DNA of 45,543 nucleotides. Source: a virus. The stretch is taken from IMG/VR virus record IMGVR_UViG_3300028607_003795, positions 1 through 45,543 of that record; one strand, written 5' to 3'. The notes under the pieces are model-generated. The model did no database searches, was not told the origin of the DNA, and saw only the letters and a list, made by a program, of their open reading frames with translations. The stretch's first letter is position 1. The number at the start of each line of letters is the position of its first letter. The translations under genes were made by a program, and so were the position numbers. Of this stretch, positions 40,611 to 45,543 are shown in pieces.

Positions 40611-41946
40611 TCCACCACTTTAATAGTTTTGGATATGCTTCTAAACAATGCTGCATACTGTAGTTACTGGGTCTACGATTCTCTAGTGTTCTTATACGTT
40701 CTTTGCCGCGAATCATGCCATTATTATACACTTCTTTTTCGTACGTATCTATAAATGTATCCGACCTTTTAAGGTTCTCAAGTACATTAATTAGGGGCTG
40801 CTGTTTAGGTGTATAGTCTTTACAATATTCTAAACAATCATCGACGATTTCATCTAATATATCTCTTGGTACAGCTCTAGGACACATTATAATTTCAGGG
40901 GTAAAAGCAAAGCAAACTTTAGTAAGTAATTGTACATCCAACTCCTTACTAAGATCATACATATTCTTAATTTCTGTAAGGCCTGGTGTAGTAAGGGTGA
41001 AGTCCAAACGCATTTGTCTAGGGTTTGTTGAATAAGTAATTCCTTCGCGAAAATTATTTAGCCACTTATTATAGTTTAACCCTGTTCTAATATATTCTCC
41101 AGTTTTTCCGGTGCCGTCAAGGCTGGCGCCTATTTGCCAATCTCTAACATGAGATAAAATATCACGCCAAAGATGGGAGGTTCCATCACTAATACGAGAA
41201 AGATTTGTATTATACCTAGCGTATAAATTCGGTCCATCTCCTAACTCCACTATTCGTTTCATATAACGCCAATGTTGTTCGTACATTAAAGGCTCCCCGC
41301 CTACCCAATATATCTCCTCTATCAAGTGTTCCTCTACTGCACGACTAAATTCTTCCTCAACAACTGTCTTTTGAAATTTATTAATAGCTTCTCTATGTTT
41401 CATCCATGGTTGATGGTCTGTTACACTCTCACCACCGAATTTACGTTCCTCTGATTCCCAGCTACTACTAAGCATTGGACCACACATTCGGCATTTAAAG
41501 TTACATAGGTTGCTAAAGCGGTAATCCCAGCTAACAGGCTTCATGGTTGTATAACCTGTTTTATCTGTGCTTTCTATAACTTTATTGTAGTGATGTTTAA
41601 ATAAATGCCAAAAATAATCTCTATATACATCGGTATTAAGTTCACCAGTATTACATACTTGACATTCGGGTAGTTCCTCTCCAGCAAGCATACGTCTACG
41701 AACACTACGCATATGTTCGCTATTCCAGTGTTCATCTAAACTAGGTAGATATATTTCTTGCTTGCTCTTAAGATAGTCCATAACTTCTTCTTTGCTTTTA
41801 TTTTTAAGTTCGCGCGGGCTATCAATATATTGTTTAAAGTTAATACTTGGTTCGCGACTTGTACAGCAAAGTCTACGTTCGCATTGCGGAGACATATAAG
41901 TGTGCGTCCATGGAGCCATGCACAATGATTCTGGTTTATTTTTCAC
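40597..41946 (-). CDS. radical SAM protein with twitch/SPASM-like N-terminus (RS1)
   Basis: The GTG start at 41946-41944 follows an aagga ribosome binding site that lies inside the 48-bp repeat; length is 449 residues. The radical-SAM cluster site is Asn-Leu-Cys-Asn-Phe-Lys-Cys-Arg-Met-Cys (CxxxCxxC, near residue 150). At the N-terminus Cys9-x-Ala-Pro-Trp, a Cys-Cys pair and, further on, a CxxC give an auxiliary cluster, shared with the paralogues upstream. Trp-Val-Gly-Gly-Glu-Pro-Leu is the SAM-binding GGE motif. The substrate is unknown. Confidence 0.88.
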   Translation of the reverse strand: MKNKPESLCMAPWTHTYMSPQCERRLCCTSREPSINFKQYIDSPRELKNKSKEEVMDYLKSKQEIYLPSLDEHWNSEHMRSVRRRMLAGEELPECQVCNTGELNTDVYRDYFWHLFKHHYNKVIESTDKTGYTTMKPVSWDYRFSNLCNFKCRMCGPMLSSSWESEERKFGGESVTDHQPWMKHREAINKFQKTVVEEEFSRAVEEHLIEEIYWVGGEPLMYEQHWRYMKRIVELGDGPNLYARYNTNLSRISDGTSHLWRDILSHVRDWQIGASLDGTGKTGEYIRTGLNYNKWLNNFREGITYSTNPRQMRLDFTLTTPGLTEIKNMYDLSKELDVQLLTKVCFAFTPEIIMCPRAVPRDILDEIVDDCLEYCKDYTPKQQPLINVLENLKRSDTFIDTYEKEVYNNGMIRGKERIRTLENRRPSNYSMQHCLEAYPKLLKWWNEIS

Positions 41947-42042
41947 ATAAGTATCCTTGTTTCTATAAATCTCTACTTACTGCAAGCTACTCTGATAAGT
42001 ATCCTTGTTTCTGTAAATCTCTACTTACTGCAAGCCACTCTG
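41947..42042 (-). repeat. 48-bp tandem duplication at the junction of two radical-SAM genes
   Basis: Two head-to-tail 48-base units (41947-41994 and 41995-42042) differ at only two positions. The downstream unit has a TAG where the upstream unit has the codon TGG, so RS2 ends within the duplicated DNA. The duplicated part also carries the aagga ribosome binding site ahead of RS1. The unit is 16 codons long. Confidence 0.92.
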
Positions 42043-42976
42043 AGTGCAAATCATTTTGTTGATCCGTTAAATCGTGTTCATAAAAATTATGCCAGGTACC
42101 CCAATCTTCTAACAATGTAAAACAAGGTTTTGCATTATAATGTTTGCATAATTCAATAAATGGATATACATCCTTCAAATTATTTTTTTGTATTACAAAA
42201 TAGAACTCCAATGGCATATCGAAGTTAGTACTTAAGAAATCTAGATTTTTTATAAGACTATTAAAATCCCCGGGGGGTCTAACTATACTATATACATCAC
42301 TAGTAGCTGCATCCATACTAATTTGTAAAGTTTTTATTTGATTAAATGCTGGATATGTCATTAACCTTTTTTCAATAAGCAATCCATTTGTTTTAATTAT
42401 TAATTCTCTAGTTTTACTTTCATTTAATTTATACATAAAGTCTTTATATAGAATACTTGCAAATGGGTCACCATCAGCACCCAATATAATTTCCAATGGA
42501 TCAGTATAATTGTTAATTAGATTAACTAAATGATTAAACTGTGTTTTCTTTTTTTCATATGCCGATCCTGTTTTATAAAATATAAAACATTCTCTGCAAC
42601 TAGGACACCGTAAATTACAACTGTTATCAATACCAATATGCAAACACTTTTTATTGTTATGTGAGTATTTACTGTTTTGTAAAATTCCACAATTTGCAAC
42701 TGAACAAAATTTGAAACTACCACCTAATGATGTACTGTCCTGAAGTTTTCGTGCAATAGGATTAGTGTAAACATCATCCAGTGTTGCAAAATCTGTAATT
42801 ACTCCACTAGGAAAAGGCATCCAGCCATCACAAATACAATGAAAACATTTACCATCATTGTCTATGTTAACATTATTATTGGGTACAGTACAAAATCTAT
42901 TCTCAAGATTAATTTTACGCGGATACTTCCTGTGCTTCCAGGTATATTTTAAATTTTCACTTAACTTATAACTCAT
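41987..42976 (-). CDS. radical SAM protein (RS2)
   Basis: The start is likely ATG 42976, whose ATGAGTTATAA overlap with the upstream stop mirrors other junctions here (329 residues); ATG 43015 would overlap by 50 bases. The radical-SAM site is Asp-Asn-Ser-Cys-Asn-Leu-Arg-Cys-Pro-Ser-Cys (CxxxCxxC). Upstream a Cys-Phe-His-Cys pair and further Cys residues could hold an auxiliary cluster. The C-terminus ends within the 48-bp tandem repeat, where a TGG has become TAG. It is more divergent than RS3-RS4. The substrate is unknown. Confidence 0.82.
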   Translation of the reverse strand: MSYKLSENLKYTWKHRKYPRKINLENRFCTVPNNNVNIDNDGKCFHCICDGWMPFPSGVITDFATLDDVYTNPIARKLQDSTSLGGSFKFCSVANCGILQNSKYSHNNKKCLHIGIDNSCNLRCPSCRECFIFYKTGSAYEKKKTQFNHLVNLINNYTDPLEIILGADGDPFASILYKDFMYKLNESKTRELIIKTNGLLIEKRLMTYPAFNQIKTLQISMDAATSDVYSIVRPPGDFNSLIKNLDFLSTNFDMPLEFYFVIQKNNLKDVYPFIELCKHYNAKPCFTLLEDWGTWHNFYEHDLTDQQNDLHSEWLAVSRDLQKQGYLSE

Positions 42977-44126
42977 ATTGAATAACTTGTGCCATTTTAG
43001 TATGTGTCTCTGCAAAATTTTGATTTCTATATAGATCAGTTACTCTTATTTTCTTAATTAAATCAGCACTGTCTTCTTGCATACTAGAAACTACAATTTT
43101 TTTAAGACTGTGTATATCTGCTGCATAATTGTTCCATATAACTTGTTGTTTTTGCAAGTACGACATTACTGGAGCTTTTGCACTGCGTGGCGTCTTTGTT
43201 AGGCTGTACTCCCATGGGTCGTGCATAAGGTTAAAATGTATGTCATTAAAATTCTTTGTTTCCGCCCAAGTTAGTACGTCATTTAAATAGTAAATATTTT
43301 GAATATTCCAAGTGCAGCACAATTGAGTTGTTATTGGGTACTGTTCCCTAAGGTTATTAATCTTATCAATGTTTGTATTTACTGTGTGCCACTTAGCACC
43401 GTCTCGTTCATATTCAAATCGTTTACCGGTGTTATCTATACTAAAAGCAATCTGAACATGTTTAAAATGCTGCCACAGTTTATGTTGCTTGGGAAATCGT
43501 GTAGCATTAGTATTATAGTGAATATCTATATCTTTAGCTAACCCTTTGTCAACTGCACGTTGTAATAAGTCAAAATGTTGTTTTATTAAAAAGGGTTCGC
43601 CGCCTGTAAACTCAAAGTACTTAATGTCAGGAAGTATAGTATCAATGTGCTCCCAAAATTTACGACTTTTACGTGGCCATTGTCCTTGCTTAAACCACTG
43701 ACTTGCTATATGTTTTTTACCATGCTGTGCAACTTCTTCTTGTGCCCATTTACTACTTGACCAACTACCGCATATGCGACACTTAAGATTACAGATATTA
43801 CCAAGTTTAAGATCTAAGAATTGCAACTTACTGCCTAGATTAGTAGTATAATCTTCTTTAACGTGCTTGAATTTTTCCAACATATATTGTCTTTTGCTTT
43901 TTTTGCCTGCATTTTCTTCTAACCAACAACGTTCACACCCCTCAGGTTTTTCACCTCTGCGAAAGCTTCTTCTTAAGTCACGCATACCTTTACTGTTGAA
44001 AGCGTCTTCCAATGTGTTCGTTGTAAGATCAACACCGGCTATTTCTTCTGTGTGCAAACAACATGGCCTGACACCACCAATTGGTGTTGTTTCCAAACTA
44101 ATCCATGGAAGTATGCATTTATGCAT
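42966..44126 (-). CDS. radical SAM protein with twitch/SPASM-like N-terminus (RS3)
   Basis: This 386-residue protein starts Met-His-Lys-Cys-Ile-Leu-Pro-Trp-Ile, with Pro-Cys-Cys-Leu at about residue 21 and a CxxC at about residue 60: an N-terminal auxiliary cluster. The radical-SAM site is Asn-Ile-Cys-Asn-Leu-Lys-Cys-Arg-Ile-Cys; the Thr-Gly-Gly-Glu-Pro-Phe motif follows. It is clearly paralogous to RS1 and RS4. It overlaps RS4 by 8 bases. The C-terminus has an Arg-Asn-Gln-Asn-Phe segment like the tail of the partial upstream copy. Confidence 0.88.
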   Translation of the reverse strand: MHKCILPWISLETTPIGGVRPCCLHTEEIAGVDLTTNTLEDAFNSKGMRDLRRSFRRGEKPEGCERCWLEENAGKKSKRQYMLEKFKHVKEDYTTNLGSKLQFLDLKLGNICNLKCRICGSWSSSKWAQEEVAQHGKKHIASQWFKQGQWPRKSRKFWEHIDTILPDIKYFEFTGGEPFLIKQHFDLLQRAVDKGLAKDIDIHYNTNATRFPKQHKLWQHFKHVQIAFSIDNTGKRFEYERDGAKWHTVNTNIDKINNLREQYPITTQLCCTWNIQNIYYLNDVLTWAETKNFNDIHFNLMHDPWEYSLTKTPRSAKAPVMSYLQKQQVIWNNYAADIHSLKKIVVSSMQEDSADLIKKIRVTDLYRNQNFAETHTKMAQVIQYEL

Positions 44127-45432
44127 AATTTTTTAATTCCGATAATTCTGGAAATACTGTAAAGAAGTTTTCCTCTCGATGCTTGTCCAGCTGGTCGAAC
44201 TTTTTTAAAAGCTCGGGTATTAATTTGCTATTATCTGTTGCTTGCATATAGTTTATTGCACTCTTAAAACCTTGTGTAGCTCGGCTTAAACTATCCTGGG
44301 GTTCTAGCCATACAATATGCTTTTCATAAAGTTTAACAATTTCGTTTTTCATTTCTTTTGGTAATACGTCTAGTCTATAATATTCTGGATCTAGTAGAAT
44401 GTTAATATTAAAATCCTGCGCTTTAATAAGTCCCCGATCTGTCCACTCTTTGTGAAAGTCTACTATATTATAACTGTTCATTATACTTAATGTAGTGCTA
44501 ATAAAGAAATCAACTGTAGGACATTTTTCTAACATACGCTCTCTATTAGTAATGATTTCTTTCCAATCAAGGCCATAACGCATAAGTTCTCCGCGTTTCC
44601 AATTAGCATCTAAACTTGCTCCTACACTAACACAATCAAATTGATTCCATAAATCTAATATGTCTGTATGCTTAAACACAAGTTTTGTAAAGTTTGTATT
44701 ATAATTAAGACGTACATCTGTACGACCTCTACGTAGTAATTCTTGTAGTAAATTATAGTGTTCTACCATTATTAGCGGCTCACCACCTGCAAAATAAATA
44801 TTTTCGATATAATCCATGTGAGGTTGTAACTGCTCCCACATATCCATTTCATAGCGTCCGGCATAATTTACATTAGGATGACCTTGTTTTAGCCAACCCA
44901 TTTTCTTTGCTTCTTTTACCCAGTTACTTGAAAAAATATCTCCGCAGGTTCTGCAACTTAAATTACATAAATTACTAAAACGGATATCATAGTACTTGAG
45001 TTCAAATCGTTCCAGTGTACCATCTTCTTTAGTTTCATCTATTATACCGATGTGATGTCCCATGTTTTTATTTTGTGCGTTTCGCATACTAAAAAATCCA
45101 TTACGCTCTAGCTCGTAACATCTAGTGCATTCTCCACATGTTTTATCCTCGAGCATATTTTTACGCATTTGTTTTAATGGGTCACCGTTCCAAACTTCTT
45201 TCATTGTTTGTTTGTTAAAATTACCAATTGGCTTGTTCATAATACTTAAACAACATGGGTATGCTCGGCCATCAGGAAATGCATGTAGATGTATCCATGG
45301 AAGAATACAGAACGTGTCACTAGCTAATAATCTGTGAACTTGTTTTTCTGACAAATCCTTTACATCGACATAAACAGGCTTACGTGTCTGATAGTCATAA
45401 TTTTTATAATAATTTTCTAGTTTATCTGTCAT
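44119..45432 (-). CDS. radical SAM protein with twitch/SPASM-like N-terminus (RS4)
   Basis: This 437-residue protein begins with about 35 extra residues, then Phe-Cys-Ile-Leu-Pro-Trp-Ile-His ... Pro-Cys-Cys-Leu-Ser and a CxxC near residue 100, the auxiliary cluster also seen in RS1 and RS3. The radical-SAM site is Asn-Leu-Cys-Asn-Leu-Ser-Cys-Arg-Thr-Cys; Phe-Ala-Gly-Gly-Glu-Pro-Leu follows. The tail Phe-Pro-Glu-Leu matches the end of the partial gene upstream, whose stop it overlaps (ATGA). The substrate is unknown. Confidence 0.88.
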   Translation of the reverse strand: MTDKLENYYKNYDYQTRKPVYVDVKDLSEKQVHRLLASDTFCILPWIHLHAFPDGRAYPCCLSIMNKPIGNFNKQTMKEVWNGDPLKQMRKNMLEDKTCGECTRCYELERNGFFSMRNAQNKNMGHHIGIIDETKEDGTLERFELKYYDIRFSNLCNLSCRTCGDIFSSNWVKEAKKMGWLKQGHPNVNYAGRYEMDMWEQLQPHMDYIENIYFAGGEPLIMVEHYNLLQELLRRGRTDVRLNYNTNFTKLVFKHTDILDLWNQFDCVSVGASLDANWKRGELMRYGLDWKEIITNRERMLEKCPTVDFFISTTLSIMNSYNIVDFHKEWTDRGLIKAQDFNINILLDPEYYRLDVLPKEMKNEIVKLYEKHIVWLEPQDSLSRATQGFKSAINYMQATDNSKLIPELLKKFDQLDKHREENFFTVFPELSELKNYA

Positions 45433-45543
45433 AGTGTATCATACCATTCTGCTAACTCTGGAAAAGTTTTTGAAAAGTTTTTGTTTCTACGAATATCATA
45501 TTGTGTGTAAAATTGTTTAAAATCGTTGTGCAATTTAGGCATT
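45429..45543 (-). CDS. C-terminal end of a fifth radical-SAM-type protein (partial)
   Basis: An open minus-strand frame enters from the right edge and stops with TGA at 45431-45429, overlapping the RS4 start. Its last residues, Arg-Arg-Asn-Lys-Asn-Phe ... Thr-Phe-Pro-Glu-Leu-Ala-Glu-Trp-Tyr, resemble the ends of RS3 and RS4, so it is probably another paralogue whose bulk lies outside. An ATG at 45542 is internal if that reading is right. Confidence 0.65.
   Translation of the reverse strand, partial: MPKLHNDFKQFYTQYDIRRNKNFSKTFPELAEWYDTL

Noticed and set aside
1-45543. tRNA genes, CRISPR arrays, insertion sequences, integrase or attachment sites
   Set aside because: I found no cloverleaf-type sequence, no regularly spaced repeats, no transposase or integrase; the short repeats are scars at gene borders.

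Overview
This AT-rich window is packed with short-gap and overlapping genes (ATGA and longer start/stop overlaps) and looks like the accessory and replication part of a large T4-like marine phage genome. The evidence is a T4-type family B DNA polymerase, a gp45-like sliding clamp, a DsbA-like small DNA-binding protein, a T4 RNase H-type 5'-3' exonuclease, ThyX, dCMP deaminase, phage-type metabolic genes and T4-late-promoter-like boxes. No ribosomal or transfer RNA gene, no IS element, and no head or tail gene that I can name with certainty is present. The host cannot be read from the sequence. The base composition and gene repertoire resemble myoviruses of marine bacteria such as SAR11 or picocyanobacteria (inference).

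Layout, plus strand. 1-3.9 kb: the end of an unknown gene, three unknown genes (the first with a GC-rich, glycine-rich tail), and a membrane operon that looks like an ExbB/TolQ plus ExbD/TolR proton-channel pair with a third membrane protein. 4-11 kb: dsbA-like gene, DNA polymerase (broken by a frameshift), methyltransferase-like gene, sliding clamp, sulfotransferase, and a DpdA-type DNA transglycosylase (also frameshifted). 11-16 kb: small genes, UDP-glucose dehydrogenase-like enzyme, a 2OG-Fe(II) oxygenase, then 4-hydroxyphenylpyruvate dioxygenase, a fumarylacetoacetase-family hydrolase and a VOC dioxygenase/isomerase-like protein: a tyrosine-catabolism-like trio. 16-21.6 kb: folE, queD and queE (precursors of 7-deazaguanine), a phosphoribosyltransferase, a second 2OG oxygenase, purC and a histidine phosphatase. 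21.5-25.6 kb: small genes, an SGNH hydrolase and the exonuclease. 25.7-31.4 kb: a MoxR AAA ATPase and its VWA/metallopeptidase-like partner under near-identical promoters, separated by a block holding a GC-rich, apparently foreign gpsA, an HNH nuclease and a phosphoesterase. 31.9-35.7 kb: phage conserved genes, thyX, a sugar epimerase and a sugar aminotransferase.

From 35.7 kb to the right end everything is on the minus strand and reads as one operon entering from beyond the window. It contains at least five tandem radical-SAM proteins (the first cut by the window edge), an unknown 380-residue protein, a 36-residue protein coupled on both sides, a NodU-type carbamoyltransferase, a MIP18/SufT-like iron-sulfur assembly protein, dCMP deaminase and a large unknown protein.

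How it fits together: folE-queD-queE-dpdA probably make a 7-deazaguanine base and insert it into phage DNA as protection. PurC, the phosphoribosyltransferase, ThyX and dCMP deaminase support nucleotide supply. The sugar genes, sulfotransferase, carbamoyltransferase and radical-SAM array suggest modification of a surface glycan or another small substrate. Two candidate undescribed systems stand out: the phage-borne HPPD-FAH-VOC module, and the tandem radical-SAM/carbamoyltransferase/MIP18 operon. Several short repeats (38 bp, 26 bp and a 48-bp tandem copy) sit at gene borders and look like scars of recent gene shuffling.
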